DNA of 64,000 nucleotides, from positions 15,529,009 through 15,593,008 of the forward strand of contig CM040100.1 in the NCBI GenBank assembly GCA_022496805.1, given 5' to 3'. This stretch comes from Pohlia nutans (lineage: Eukaryota > Streptophyta > Bryopsida > Bryales > Mniaceae). The notes under the pieces are model-generated. The model had not been told where the DNA came from, ran no database searches, and saw only the letters and a program-made list of their open reading frames with translations. The position numbers were made by a program, and so were the translations under genes. Shown here in pieces: positions 10,742 to 23,298 of the stretch; the stretch's first letter is position 1, and the number at the start of each line of letters is the position of its first letter.

Positions 10742-10814
10742 TGGAGACGCTGGGTATCGATCCCGGTACCTCTCGCATGCAAAGCGAGCGCTCTTCCATT
10801 TGAGCTACACCCCC
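10742..10814 (-). tRNA. tRNA-Ala (TGC)
   Basis: 73 nt, beginning GGGGGTGTAGCTC, with anticodon stem-loop CTCGCTTTGCATGCGAG (TGC) and ending CGTCTCCA. The T-loop ATCGATA is the form seen in plant tRNA-Ala(UGC). Oddities: a C-A mismatch in the T-stem and wobble pairs in the acceptor stem, so reduced function or early decay is possible. It may be co-transcribed with the tRNA-Leu downstream. Confidence 0.88.
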
Positions 10815-11159
10815 ATCAACCGGGACACCTGCACAGGGCCGGGACTGATGGCCCTGGAGCACTCATAGCAAGCCACGTATGAAGAGGTCAACCTGTGCGC
10901 TATATGAGGTACCGAAGAATGAGAAAGACAATGATTTGATGCTTTTTGAACATGTTCTGCAATGGTACCTTCCTGTTACCATTGCACTATGGCTGCCTGT
11001 GAACATTCAAACTCCATACCGCACAGCTTCAGGTCGTAGCACCCCGATTTCCAACAATTTCAGCAGAGCACAAAGTATGTATATGTATGTGGAATTCACA
11101 GGAGGCATCGTTTTCAATGGATTGGCAACTTAGAATCAAAGAAGCTTATCTGTTGTTTT
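10815..11159. other. Intergenic, nothing recognised
   Basis: An 84-codon open frame occurs at 10879-11133, without motifs or support. Confidence 0.5.
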
Positions 11160-11717
11160 TTAACCCCTACCTAGCGTCCAGTTTGTGGACGACGAACAGA
11201 TTCCAACTCACACTACACTCACATTACTTCATGGATGAAATTCATTCAATTTTTTGAAAATACTTTATGAAGTTGTTGTCTTATCTAACGGTTGGATTTG
11301 GTGTTACTAGGGTACATTTTTTTTTTATATTACAAATGTGGAAGTATGTCAAGCAGTTGACCAAGCCAAAATTGCATTGACTTTAGTTCAAAAGTGGGCT
11401 TGCAAAAATGAGGTCATAAATTGAAGTAACACAAAATTTTCAAAAAATCACCATTTCAAGAGTATCTCATTTCAAATCCATTCCAACAAATTTTACTCAA
11501 AAAATATCAATATCTTGGTTGTAATCAAATTTAGAAGGATATTTAATTATAACTTTGAAATTTTATCGGTGAATCTAACCATACGGATGAAACCTAAAAT
11601 TCAATATCTACAGCTTTCATTTGTATAACAAGTCCGAAATATTCCTCTAAATAGCACTTTATAATGATTTTTCTCAAACTGTCAATTTTGGGATACCCTG
11701 GGACGTTTAGGGGTTAA
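11160..11717. mobile_element. TTAA-flanked MITE, family A
   Basis: Starts TTAA-CCCCTACCTAGCGTCC and ends GGACGTTTAGGGG-TTAA. The interior matches the copies at 19587 and 37919/42503. TTAA duplication with CCC-initial TIRs fits the piggyBac type. Non-coding. Confidence 0.75.
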
Positions 11718-12569
11718 TCACACACCGGTAATTGTTTGTAATCAACTATGAATTTATGAAGTCCAATTTCATTCTGTATCTCAAACTGTTTTCGGCGTCC
11801 ATGTTCATGAGCCACGTCATGAGCTAAACATTCTAGACCAACTGTGTCTAGGTTTCAGAATGTCAAATTTGAAATTGTTTCCCCCACCCTAAGTGAAAGA
11901 AGATTCTATGTAGGGTGGATGTCTCTCTGATTGTTCATGTATCTGTGACTGGGTACCTGTCTCCATGAATGCATGCGAAAATCATTTAGGAGCATCAATC
12001 GGAATTGACAATAAAATGAGCTATGAACAATGAAACTTCCACAAAATAAATACTGTAGGTGTAGGGCAGAATATTGCTTACATTTGGCAAAAATAAGGTT
12101 CAGAAATGGAATAAATAGGAATGTTCTCCATTATTCCTTTCTTGGTATTGTTTCCATTATTAATGGTATCTTCCAAAATAAGTTCATTATTTGTTTCTAC
12201 TTATTTTGGTATTGTTTCCATCTATGTTTAAGGTCTCACTTTTTGAACTAAGAATGAAATTTGAAATAAACCAGTTATTTTGTTTTTCAAAAAATCACAA
12301 TATCATATTTTAATGATCCATACCGAACAAATGATAGGCAACTTGCACAAGAACTAAGACAATTTTGGATGGATGAAAAAATTGAACAAGATGTAGTGTT
12401 GAGAAAGGTTGCAATTTGTTTGTAGTGTAGTCCATTATATGGATACAGGTGCGTCAAAGGGTTAAGCTTGCACTCAATGCTAGGGCAAATTTAATGCATA
12501 CATGTGAATGACTAAAGTAGGGCATGTTTTTTTGGTCGAAATATCGCCAAATTGCATAAAAAATATATA
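11718..12569. other. AT-rich intergenic
   Basis: No gene. A lone element end GGGTTAA at 12459-12465 resembles the TTAA-flanked family, without a matching left end. Confidence 0.55.
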
Positions 12570-13971
12570 CAGTGACGGACAAAACTGAGTATTGATTTGA
12601 AACTTTTCCATTCAAACAACCATACCATGTGCATCAATGGGCAAAGTCCAAAAGTGAATACACAAAAGTTGTAGTGTGCGACATATTACACATTACTACA
12701 TAAGTTTGAAGAAAAACTCAATTGTGATTTGGAAGAAATTGAATTTCAAAGTTAGCCATGTCTAAAACTCGGTTTTGTGCGATATAATTTGGAACTACTT
12801 TAAATTTTGTCAATTTTTTCTCAGAGCTTCAAAAAAACTTTTTGTGCCTTGGCATGTTGGTATACATCATTTAAGATTGTTGTACACAAAAATTGAAGGA
12901 AGTTGATATTTATAGAATTTAAAATCTTTACAATTTGACAAACATGCAAATGATGTTGGTTCTCACGATATTTGAATTATTTTTTGGAATTGAGAGCATG
13001 GGACTGCATTGGCCATTGTATAGAGAGCATAGGTTGCAACATGAACCATTGTTACATCTTAATGCCCTTGCATTTGAAATAGTTGTTGAATAGGCCAATA
13101 CATCCAATTTATATATTAGAGCTATATGATGCAGTTTTTTGGTTTAGGTTTTTTGCTTAAAAACTAGAGTTTATGACGCACATAATCAATCCTACAAATC
13201 AAAAAAAAAAACATATCATTTTCATTATCATCAAAAAGTTCAAAACTGCCAGAAATTACACTGACTTTCATAAAATTGACAGTTTTTTGATGATACTGAA
13301 CACGAAAAAAACAAGTTGTTCAATTCGTTGATTGAGTATGTGCATCATGAACTCTAGACTTTGTACAAAAAAGTTAGACCAAAAAACTGCATCATACAAC
13401 TCTAATATATAAATTGAATGCATTAGCCTATTCAACAACTATTTCAAATGCAAGGGCATTAAGATGTAACAATGGTTCATGTTGCAACCTATGCTCTCTA
13501 TACAATGGCCAATGCAGTCCCATGCTCTCAATTCCAAAAAATAATTCAAATATCGTGAGAACCAACATCATTTGCATGTTTGTCAAATTGTAAAGATTTT
13601 AAATTCTATAAATATCAACTTCCTTCAATTTTTGTGTACAACAATCTTAAATGATGTATACCAACATGCCAAGGCACAAAAAGTTTTTTTGAAGCTCTGA
13701 GAAAAAATTGACAAAATTTAAAGTAGTTCCAAATTATATCGCACAAAACCGAGTTTTAGACATGGCTAACTTTGAAATTCAATTTCTTCCAAATCACAAT
13801 TGAGTTTTTCTTCAAACTTATGTAGTAATGTGTAATATGTCGCACACTACAACTTTTGTATATTCACGTTTGGACTTTGCCCATTGATGCTCATGTTTGC
13901 CCATTGATGCTCATGGTATGGTTGTTTGAATGGAAAAGTTTCAAATCGATACTCAGTTTTGTCTGTCACTG
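12570..13971. mobile_element. 1.4-kb fold-back element, ~620-bp arms
   Basis: The left arm (12570 to about 13190) and right arm (about 13345 to 13971) are near-identical inverted copies around a spacer of roughly 150 bp. Ends are CAGTGACGGACAAAACTGAG and its near complement, flanked by TA. CAGTG...GACAAAA ends with TA duplication resemble Tc1/mariner. The right arm has one extra tandem copy of TTGCCCATTGATGCTCATG. No ORF; a read-through transcript would form a long hairpin RNA. Confidence 0.85.
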
Positions 13972-14696
13972 TATATAGCTGAAAAAATGGCCAAAAATCA
14001 TGAAATTATTCACCAGGAAACTTCAAATTAAAAAAATAGCTTGGATGAAATCGCCAGATTGTGGATGAAAATAATACAAATATATATGTGATACCTTATA
14101 ATGTGATATTTTGTATCCAATATGTGGATAAGTGTTGAAATATGGTGCACCACTACTACATTTTATATCGCCACTTTGGCACTTCAAGAAAAATGAAAAA
14201 AATGCCCTGACGTTGGCCTCCATTTGTTACATCAATACACCAAGCACTTGCCTTCATATCTAACAAACCAAGGCAAAAAGAATACAGTGAACAACAGAAC
14301 ACCTGAGCTGAAGATCTGAGCATGAAAAATTGTGTGTAACCGTATGGAATGAATTATCGATGTACCTATACTCTCTTTTGCACATGACCAGTGCAAGGAA
14401 CTATGGAATCCCCACAACGGGGATTCTGCCAATACTCCAGCTCAAAATTCTAAAGAAGCTTACATCTCTCGCAATGCTACCGAAACTTGATAGACGCTGA
14501 TGAGCATCTACCCTGTGTTTATCCATGAGTCTGAACTAGGCACCTACAAAATCTGCGTTGACTACTCCAAAATTGCAGTACTCCAATTGAAAACAGAATG
14601 CATCACACCTGAAATTCGGTCACAGAAATGCACCTTGAACATAACAGGGTTGATCAGAAGGCTCTTGCCGATCACTATGTTTGTGTGTGTTTCTCC
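13972..14696. other. HSP70 3' flank
   Basis: Includes the probable 3' UTR of the downstream-reading HSP70 gene. No independent gene is supported. Confidence 0.6.
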
Positions 14697-17600
14697 TTAC
14701 TTCTTGCCTTCCTTCACATCCTCATACTCAGCTTCAGCAGCTTGGCCACCAGCTTGTCCAGACTCAGGAGTGCCTGATGATTGGTTCTTCATCAACGACT
14801 CCCCAATCTTCATGGATGCTGCCTGAGCGGCAGAAGTCTTCTGCTTAATGTCATCAACATTTTCAGATTCCACGGACTTCTTCAAATCTGCAAGTGCTGA
14901 TGTGATGCCATCTACAACATCTTGTGGCAGCTTCTCCTTGTGCTCGTTCAAGCTCTTCTCAACAGAGTAAAGCGTCGTATCAGCATCATTCTTGGCATCG
15001 ATAAGCTGCTTCTTCTCTTGATCTTTCTGAGCATAGAGCTCGGCATCCTTCACCATCTTCTGAATGTCAGCCTCGGAGAGACCGCCTGATGACTGGATGG
15101 TGATTGCCTGTTCCTTTCCTGTAGCTTTGTCACGGGCAGACACATTCACAATACCATTCGCATCGATGTCGAAGGTGACTTCAATTTGAGGCATCCCACG
15201 GGGAGCTGGAGGAATACCAACAAGGTCAAACTGGCCCAAAACTTTGTTGTCAACTGCCATCTCACGCTCGCCTTGCAAAACCTTCACGCCAACCTGCGTT
15301 TGTCCGTCAGCTGCTGTTGAGAATACTTGGCTCTTCTTCGTTGGGATTGTGGTGTTACGTGTAATCAGTCGAGTGAAGACACCTCCCAAAGTCTCAATTC
15401 CCAACGAGAGGGGAGTCACATCCAGAAGAAGGATGTCCTTCACATCTCCACGCAAAACACCACCTTGAATAGCAGCTCCCATAGCAACACACTCATCTGG
15501 GTTAACACCCTTGCTTGGCTCCTTACTGAAAATACTGTTCACAATCTCCTGAACCTTAGGCATTCTTGTCATTCCGCCAACTAACAACACTTCGTCGATC
15601 TCCTTCGCAGATACACCTGCATCCTTGAGGCAGTCCTTGCATGGCTGCTTGGTACGTTCAATCAGGTGGTTCACCAACTGCTCATACTTTGAGCGTGTGA
15701 GTGTGACGTTCAGGTGCTTTGCCCCAGAAGCATCTGCTGTAATGAAAGGCAAGTTAATATCAGTTTGCGGGGTCGATGACAGCTCCACTTTCGCTTTTTC
15801 AGCTGACTCACGAAGCCGCTGAAGCGCCATTCGGTCGGAAGAAAGATCAATCCCTTGCTCCTTCTTGAAGTCATCAACCAAGTGTTGAAGTAAGGCATTG
15901 TCAAAGTCCTCTCCACCTAAGAAGGTATCTCCATTTGTTGCCTTCACCTGCCATTTGAAGTCCAATTTGCCAACCATCAGCCATCAACAAAAGCTCTCTT
16001 CAGGGCGGGCCCTCTGAACCTAGCTGTTGCTGCCAAACGATTACAGACACACAAGGTCCTATTTCTACTAAAACTATGTCAAATATTAGACGCATGTCCT
16101 CATTTTTTCCAATACATATACAGAAGGAGCAAAGATCGTCAGAAGTAGGATAGAGAACACTAATTGGACCAAGGATTCACAGTTTTAAAATGACAAATTC
16201 AAATGATCATATTGTGAAAAATATATTTCAGATGAGTCCAAATTTTATATCACCAGAACTAGTGAAAATCATAGCACGTGTTGGTCAAAAAACAAATAAA
16301 TTTGAACAATAGCAAGTTCACATAGGACCTACTCAAAACTGTTAAGAAAAACTTAAGCCCACTTTGGGCTTCTTGGTCCTTTAAGGGTTAATGCATATAG
16401 AGCAGGAGATACATAGGACAAAATGATCTCCTCAGTTTCCAACAAAGCAATGACTACCGGTATTCTCGAATCCATAAATTTTTAAACCACGGTTTCAAAA
16501 CGCAAAATGCCATAATACTGACGATGAAACAAAACTACAAAATCACCATACCTCAAAGACGCCGCCAGAAATCTCCAAGACTGAAATGTCGAAAGTTCCG
16601 CCTCCCAAGTCGAACACGGCAACCAAACCTTCCTTGCGATCCATGCCATAAGACAGAGACGCAGCAGTGGGTTCATTGATGATTCTGAGCACCTCGAGTC
16701 CAGCAATACGCCCGGCATCTTTCGTGGCTTGTCTTTGTGCGTCGTTGAAATAAGCAGGCACAGTGATGACGGCCTTGGTGACTGGGCGACCGAGGTAAGA
16801 CTCGGCAGTCTCCCTCATCTTGCCGAGCACGAAGGCTCCCACTTGACTCGGAGAGTACTTCTGTCCCCCAGCCTCCACCCAGGCGTCCCCGTTGGGAGCA
16901 CGAACGATCTTGTAAGGCACCATCTTCGCCTCCTTGTGCGTCTGGGGATCATCAAACGGACGCCCGATCAAACGCTTCGTGCCGAACACTGTATTGATCG
17001 GATTCGTCACCGCTTGCCGCTTCGCTGGCGTACCTACCAGCCTCTCCCCCTTCGCCGTAAACGCAACCACCGAGGGCGTTGTACGCGCACCCTCCGAATT
17101 TTCAATCACGCGTGGCATCTGAGGCAAAATCCAAAACATTAATTACACTTCATTCTCTTTTGCCATTGAAGTAAAACTCAATGTGTGCCAAAATCACAAG
17201 ACACCGTACCCTACAACTGGATCTAAAACTCAAAAACAACCAAAAATATATATGTCAAATTTCAGTTATCAACTAGAACTGACACAAGATCGTCGAACAG
17301 TCTGAAACTTCAAAGCAACAACAAAATCAAAATAAAACTCAATGTGTGCCAAAATCACAAGACATCGAACCCTACAGCCGGATCAATAAAATAAAAAATA
17401 ACCCCAAAAAAAATCAAATTTCTTTTATTAACTAGAACTGAGACAAGATCGTCGAATAGTCTGAAAATTCAAAGGAACAAAAAAATCAAATTCAAATTTC
17501 TTAGAAATGAAATGATATTCCCAATGCGAAACCCTACTAATCCAAAAAACGAACCTTTCCTTCCATGACGGCCACGCACGAATTCGTGGTGCCCAAATCG

Positions 17601-17773
17601 ATTCCGATGACATCGCTTCCTGCGCCCTTGGAGCTGTACAAAGCTCTTCCGGTCAATCGATGGAGCAGAGACGATCCATACGCAGGCGCAGCTGCTGATT
17701 GCTGGAACGCCGATCGCTGGTGCTGCTGCTGCAGCAACGATAGAGTGCGACGCCATGGCACACGCGACGCCAT
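14697..17773 (-). CDS. Mitochondrial HSP70 (DnaK-type chaperone)
   Basis: ATP-driven matrix chaperone that pulls imported preproteins into mitochondria and folds them, with DnaJ and GrpE partners. Exons on the minus strand: 17773-17555, 17118-16552 and 15947-14697, both introns GT-AG and phase 0, giving 678 residues, the usual length. Residues 1 to about 50 are Arg/Gln/Ser-rich without acidic residues, a typical mitochondrial presequence (RALYSS near its end). HSP70 signatures: IDLGTTNS (58-65), [12 protein letters not shown] (241-252) and [13 protein letters not shown] (382-394). The substrate-binding domain includes [13 protein letters not shown], and the tail ends [10 protein letters not shown]. 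No break is seen. Intron 1 carries a tandem duplication and intron 2 a TTAA-flanked MITE. Mitochondrial rather than plastid or ER location is inferred from the presequence and from the lack of an N-terminal secretory signal or HDEL tail. Confidence 0.97.
16161..16391. mobile_element. TTAA-type MITE, family C, in HSP70 intron 2
   Basis: The interior (GGACCAAGGATTCACA ... GGGCTTCTTGGTCC) matches the 238-bp copy at 33452-33689. The right end is intact (TTAAGGGTTAA) and the left TTAA is mutated to TAAT. It lies wholly within the intron. Confidence 0.7.
17172..17480. repeat. Tandem duplication in HSP70 intron 1
   Basis: Two copies of about 160 bp, beginning with AAAACTCAATGTGTGCC and both containing AACTAGAACTGA and CAAGATCGTCGAA, diverged by substitutions and small indels. 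Confidence 0.8.
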
Positions 17774-18279
17774 CCCGGATCAAATTTTATTTTTTTCGGG
17801 ACCCTGAGTGTGACCCTGAGACCAAAGACGCAGCGTGAGTGGCGATCCGGCGGACTCCCGAGGTGGGGAATTGAGGAGGTCATGCAATAACAAGAGGTTT
17901 GCGAGAGGGGGTTAGGGTTTTAGGGCGTGGTGGGGTTGGGGAACGGAGGAACAGCGGCGTGGGGAACAGAGTTCTGGAGCATTCTGAAGCGGGCGACGTG
18001 GGTGTTTGTGGAACTGGAAACTTGGCCTTTTAGAAAGTTTTCAGAAACTCATTCATTATTCCCTTCAGGGCTGACAGATTGTCAACTTATTGATGGGCCC
18101 AGGAGTGGGTTTTATTTTTTGGAATTATTTCTTTTTCATTTTTCTTGAAATTAATTATTTTCTATTTTTATGAAAAAATTAAATTAAATTAAATTGAAAT
18201 TAATTATTTTTCTCTTTTTATGAAATTAATTATTTTTCTATATTTTTGAAACAAAAGGAAGTTTAGTCATTCCAATGCA
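17774..18279. other. Upstream region of HSP70
   Basis: Moderately GC-rich close to the start codon, then AT-rich. It probably holds the promoter and 5' UTR, but no TATA box or heat-shock element could be assigned with confidence. Confidence 0.5.
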
Positions 18280-18632
18280 TTAACACTTAAACGTCAAGAG
18301 GCCCTGGGCGGGGCAGCCCAAAAGGCATCTAATTTTTCGGAGGAAAAAAAAAAAAAAAAAAAACGACTCTGCTGGGCACTGTTGGTCAGCACTGTAGCAT
18401 TGCGGCACCTCAGCTGCCCCAACTTCAAAACATATTCAATTTAATAACTTTGATTGCTTACCAACGATTCCACAATCTCTCAAATGAGGCGCAAATTTGG
18501 AATCTAGATCGCTTTTTCAGTAGCTTTCCAACGCACCAATCCTCGCTTGATTTGGTTGAGAAAATTCACTTTTTTCTTCATTATTCTCTTTTGAATAAGC
18601 CCATGGGGCTTACCTTGACGTTTAAGGGTTAA
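18280..18632. mobile_element. TTAA-flanked MITE, family D
   Basis: TTAACACTTAAACGTC at the left and GACGTTTAAGGGTTAA at the right. Inverted relative of 21152-21518. Contains an A-run at about 18346-18363. Confidence 0.75.
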
Positions 18633-19586
18633 ACAGAATAAACAACACAATGAAACCAGACGTGAGACTCGCCGGAGCAACAACAAGGCTTAAGTAAAAA
18701 TACCTAACTTTGGCCTCAAGTACTGTAAATCCAAGTGATCTTAGCTTGTTGACGCACGCAAAAGCACTCAGTCCTACACCACTCCTTATCAAATTTTTCA
18801 AGGAATTTACTCGCTTTCTCTTAGTGCTTTTTCATCAAAAGCTTAGACCGGATCCAAGAAGTCATGGTATGATCTAAGGCCCACTTTATACACAGGTTGG
18901 GGCTGGATGGAAGGCCGGCCTGATTCAATCCGGCCCAAGTTTGGAGTTCGGGCCATGGCAAACCTTGTCCCGATTTCATCAAACCGGCCCAAAGATTTGG
19001 CGCCAAAATCATGCCACATAGGACGCCACGTATGAAAAATTGCACCTTCCAGCCCGGCCCTAGTATAAAGCCCTTGGGTTGGATTTGAAAGAATCAAGCG
19101 ATCCTATTGATTGAAATTGGTTGAAATTTGAAGAGTTCAGGCCAGCCCTCAATCCGGCCCCAAGTGGGCCTAAAGTAGCATCCCAAATCACTTGTTCTAT
19201 TCTCTCAACCGTTCAAAAATCATGAAATTAATTCTCTTATGCCTATAACATTGTTAAGCCCTAGACCAGTGATTTTTTTAGGCTTTTCGAAGCCTAAAAG
19301 CACCAAAAATAATTGGCGTGCACCAAGCCTTAACCCTTTGACACGCATGTCTACATAGTAGACAATGAACATATTCAGATGACTTCATACATGGACAGTT
19401 TTCATCCATCCAAATTTCTCTTGGTCCTTGTGCCAGTTGATTTTATTTTATTTTTGAAAAAAAAGGATGTTTTGCTAGTTGACTTTCATTGTACTATGTG
19501 GATCTTCAAAATAAGATATTGTGATTTCTTTTTAAATAACAGAATTGATTTATGTCAAGTTTCGTTTTTAGTTCAATAGTGAGACC
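18633..19586. other. Intergenic with short GGCC-rich segment
   Basis: A stretch rich in GGCC-type words (18890-19170) and an unpaired TTAACCC end at 19330. No supported gene. Confidence 0.55.
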
Positions 19587-20173
19587 TTAACCCCTAAACA
19601 TCACAGCGTCCAGTTTCTGAACGAGTAACAGATTCAAGCTCACCCTACGTTCTCATCAATGTTTGGATGAAAGTCATCCAAATTTTTGGAGATAGTTCAC
19701 CAAGTTGTTGTCCTATCTAATGGTTGGATTTAGTGATACTTGAGTACATATTTTTCTAAAATTACAAATGTAAAAGTATGTCAAGTTGTTGACCAAGCCA
19801 AAATTGCATTGACTGTAGTTCAAAACTAGGCTTGCAAAAATGAGGTGATGGATTTAAGGAACAAAAAAATTCAAAGAATTACCATGTTTAAGAGTATCTC
19901 GTTTCAAATTCATTCCAACAAATTTTACTCAAAAAATATTAAAATTTTGTTTGTAATCAGATTTAGAAGAAATTTTTAATTTTAACTTTCAAAATTTATA
20001 ATAAAATATTGATGGTAGTATTGGTGAATTGAACCGTACGGATGGAATCTAAAATTCAAATTCTAAAACTTTCATTTGTATATCAATTCCAAAATATTAT
20101 TCTAAATAGTACTTTATGATGATTTTTCTCAAATCATCAATTCCAGAGACACCCTGGTACGTTTAGGGGTTAA
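19587..20173. mobile_element. TTAA-flanked MITE, family A
   Basis: Intact 587-bp copy: TTAACCCCTAAACATCAC ... GGTACGTTTAGGGGTTAA. It serves as the uninterrupted reference for the split copy at 37919-42503. Confidence 0.82.
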
Positions 20174-21151
20174 ACATGATTTTCCAAAACAAGTAGAATC
20201 AAATAATGGAAATCATACCATCTTGTATAATTGCATGTTATTCCAAATTCATTACAAAAAAATTTGAATATTTTAGCCTTGAAATTTGGCACACATATAA
20301 TTAACTTAAAGATAATTCTTTGGTAAAAATTTCGTGATAAAATACCAATTTTTGAGCTCTCGGGAGTCTTTCAAAGTTCGCAGTACTGAAATTTTTCTCA
20401 CTGCGAATTCGAAAACGACATTTCGATTAGTACCCCATTGTACAACTTTTAATCATACATCAAGTTCAAAATATCCCTCTGAGTTGCATTTTATAATGCA
20501 TCTTCAGAATTCTCCAAATCCAAAGAGGAATGTGGGCATTTAGGGGTTAAACGAGACTCATTCAAATATGTGGATGAAATGATAGTTCTATCCAAAATAT
20601 AGATGAATATTAAAATATTTGGCTACATCATTTTATTTTATGTCCTCACTTTAGCACTTTACCAACAACCGAAAAAAAATCCTACCCTAAACTTTGTACC
20701 CCTACTAAATTTTCCAAGATTCTCTCCGATACTTTTAGATGCTCTTTGTTTTTACATCTTAAGTTTCTCTTACTTGCTTGACTCCTACTAAATGCCCTCA
20801 TGTAATGGCAAATATTATCTTTTATTCTAGTTTCAAGGACAGTTATTGTATTAGTAAAAAATTCAACCAAGCAGTAGGCGATGCAATACCCTATTGTTAT
20901 AGAATGAAATGCTACAACGCACTTAGAGCAAATTTTTTGTTAAAACTTGAAGTCCCAATCGTTACTAAGGTAGTTCGCCCTACTGTAGTCGGTCGTCAAG
21001 ATTACTAGAAATTAATTTTAAAAAGAGAAGTCCAAATCTTTAGGAATTTTTTATTTTCAAAAATATCTATTTTGTTGAAAAAGTGACTCTTGAAAAATAT
21101 TTACACAATTTGGCATGTTTTTGCAAAAAATAATTATTCGGCATTAGATGC
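20174..21151. other. Intergenic with partial family-B MITE
   Basis: 20440-20548 resembles an inverted family-B end (AAAATATCCCTCTGAGTTGC ... TTTAGGGGTTAA) with no matching left terminus. The remainder is AT-rich and has no gene. Confidence 0.5.
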
Positions 21152-21518
21152 TTAACCCTTAAACGACAACCCCAGCCCCACGGGCTTGGTTTAAAGAAAT
21201 AATTGAGACAAAAGTTTCATTTCTCAACCAAATCAAGCGAGACTTGTTGCGTTGGAAAGCTACTGAAAAAGCGATCTAGATTCCAAATTTTCGCCTCATT
21301 TGAGAGATTGTGGAATCGTTGGTAAGCAATCAAAGTTATCAGATTGAACAAGTTTTGAGGTTGGGGTAGCTGAAGTTCAGCAGTGCCGCAGTGCTACAGT
21401 GCTACAGTGCTAGCTAGCAATGCACTGCAGAGCCGTTTTTGAAAAAAATAAAAAAAAATAAAATTTAGATTCTTTCCGGGCTGCCCACCCAGGACCCAAA
21501 TTGTCGTTTAAGGGTTAA
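21152..21518. mobile_element. TTAA-flanked MITE, family D, inverted copy
   Basis: Terminal repeats CCCTTAAACGACAA and complement inside TTAA. The interior is the reverse complement of 18280-18632. Confidence 0.8.
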
Positions 21519-21968
21519 GAGGATTTTCACAAAAAGATGCATTTCATAAGAGGTTTTACGCAAAAAGTGCACTTTTCATAAGAGGTTTTTTTCTAAGAAA
21601 TTCACTCTTCATAAGAGGTAACGTGCGTGCACCCTTATAAATTAACATCCTTATCTACAATTTTTTTTAGAAATAAAAACGTCCTTTAAGTATATACATT
21701 GGTTTATTTTTTTTAATAAATACATCCTTTGCATACATGTATAATAGATATTAGTTCTTTACTAGTGTGGCCATGTGTCGTTGGCCGAGATGTTTCTCGT
21801 ATTTCCGTGCATTTTGGTACTCCGTGTATTCCCGTGTGTTTTTGTATACTTTTGCTTTTGCTTTTGTTTTTGCTTTATCCATAGTCTAATTCAATTTATA
21901 GTCACGAAATAGGGTTGAAAATGCATAACTTTCACACTGTAGGTTCAAAAGATACGAAACAACTTTTA
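21519..21968. other. Intergenic, AT-rich
   Basis: Three degenerate repeats of TTTCATAAGAGGT at 21541-21620. No gene. Confidence 0.6.
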
Positions 21969-22544
21969 TTAACCCCTAAACGTCCTCACCCCTGTCCAAA
22001 TTGAGCAGTTTTGCAAAGATGCATTATAAAATGCAACTAAGAGGGATATTTTGAACTTGATATATGAATAAAAGTTGTACATTATGAATTTTAGATTCTA
22101 TCGATACGGTTAGATCTGCAATTGCTATCACCAATATTTTTCTATAAAATTTGAAACTTGAAATTCAAAATTATTTTGTAATTTGATTACAAATAAGGTA
22201 TTGACAATTTGTGGATGAAATTTGTTGTGATGGGTTGAAATGCAATACTCTAAATGTAGTGATTTTTGGAGATTTTTTGGTTGCTTAATTTTATGAGTTG
22301 CCTTTTTCAAGAGCACTTTTAGACTAAAATCTTCGAAATTTTGGGTGAAACACTCCAACATGAAATGAGACATAAAGTTTCACAAATCATCAACTTTCTA
22401 ATCGGATCACATGTGCATGAAGCTAACTTCCTATAGAAAATTTAGTAAAAATTTCACACTGCAAAAAGTGCATGATGGATGAGAAAACAAAGTTCACTTC
22501 TGTACATCATGCAAAATATACATGGTTGGGCAGTTAAGGGTTAA
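21969..22544. mobile_element. TTAA-flanked MITE, family B
   Basis: 576 bp, TTAACCCCTAAACGTCC ... GGGCAGTTAAGGGTTAA. Close to 62353-62920 and 49884-50459. Short open frames inside recur in each copy only because the DNA is shared. Confidence 0.8.
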
Positions 22545-23298
22545 TGCACCTTTATTTGTTGAGAGCTTTCCGAGAATGCCAAGAATGACATCAAAAACTC
22601 CCATATTCCATTTTTCATAATTTAATTCAATGTATGTGATGAAATTCAATTCAAAATCCATAACTTTTGTACCGTAGGTCTAAACGCAATGAAACAAACT
22701 CCGTTCATGTTGAGAGCTTGTTGAGAGCTTTCCAACATTACCAAGAACGTGACCAGAGAATGCATAGTTGGAGAGATCTCAATGTAACAAAACAAAACAG
22801 ACAAACAACATAAGAAACAACCTAATTAAATATATTGATTTGCACCAATGGCCCTTTGTCTGATGGATATTGGAACATTGTCATTACAAACAGACTCAAA
22901 AGAGAACCGGAGTTTTTATCTATTAGTTGTTTTAGGATACAAAACTTCACTATTTACATATTCCTTTAGGTATTTTTAATTTTTAATAAAATAAGTAATA
23001 GGCATAATATGCATATACATATATATGTATGTATATGTATATATGTGTGTAAAAACCCAACAAAAGATAATGTTTCTACCTATATATACTTTGTACGCCA
23101 CCATATGCACAAATGATATCTTTTCATGCATTGATGTGAATCTATACATAATACATTGAGTGCACCCTTGAAGTTTATTCATCCAATGACATATATCCTA
23201 TAGATACTTTGGTAAAAATTGACTAGTTCCTAAACTTTATTCAGGAAAAAAGGATTGAAAATACAGTTTGTCTCATGAACACCAATATGCTCTTCATT
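22545..23298. other. Intergenic / TNL 3' flank
   Basis: Carries TTTCCGAGAATGCCAAGAATG-like words, also found near 54760, marking a dispersed repeat. (TA)-rich microsatellite at 23010-23050. Probable TNL 3' UTR at the right edge. Confidence 0.55.

Noticed and set aside
14500..17142. Plus-strand frames across HSP70
   Set aside because: Antisense shadows of the HSP70 exons.
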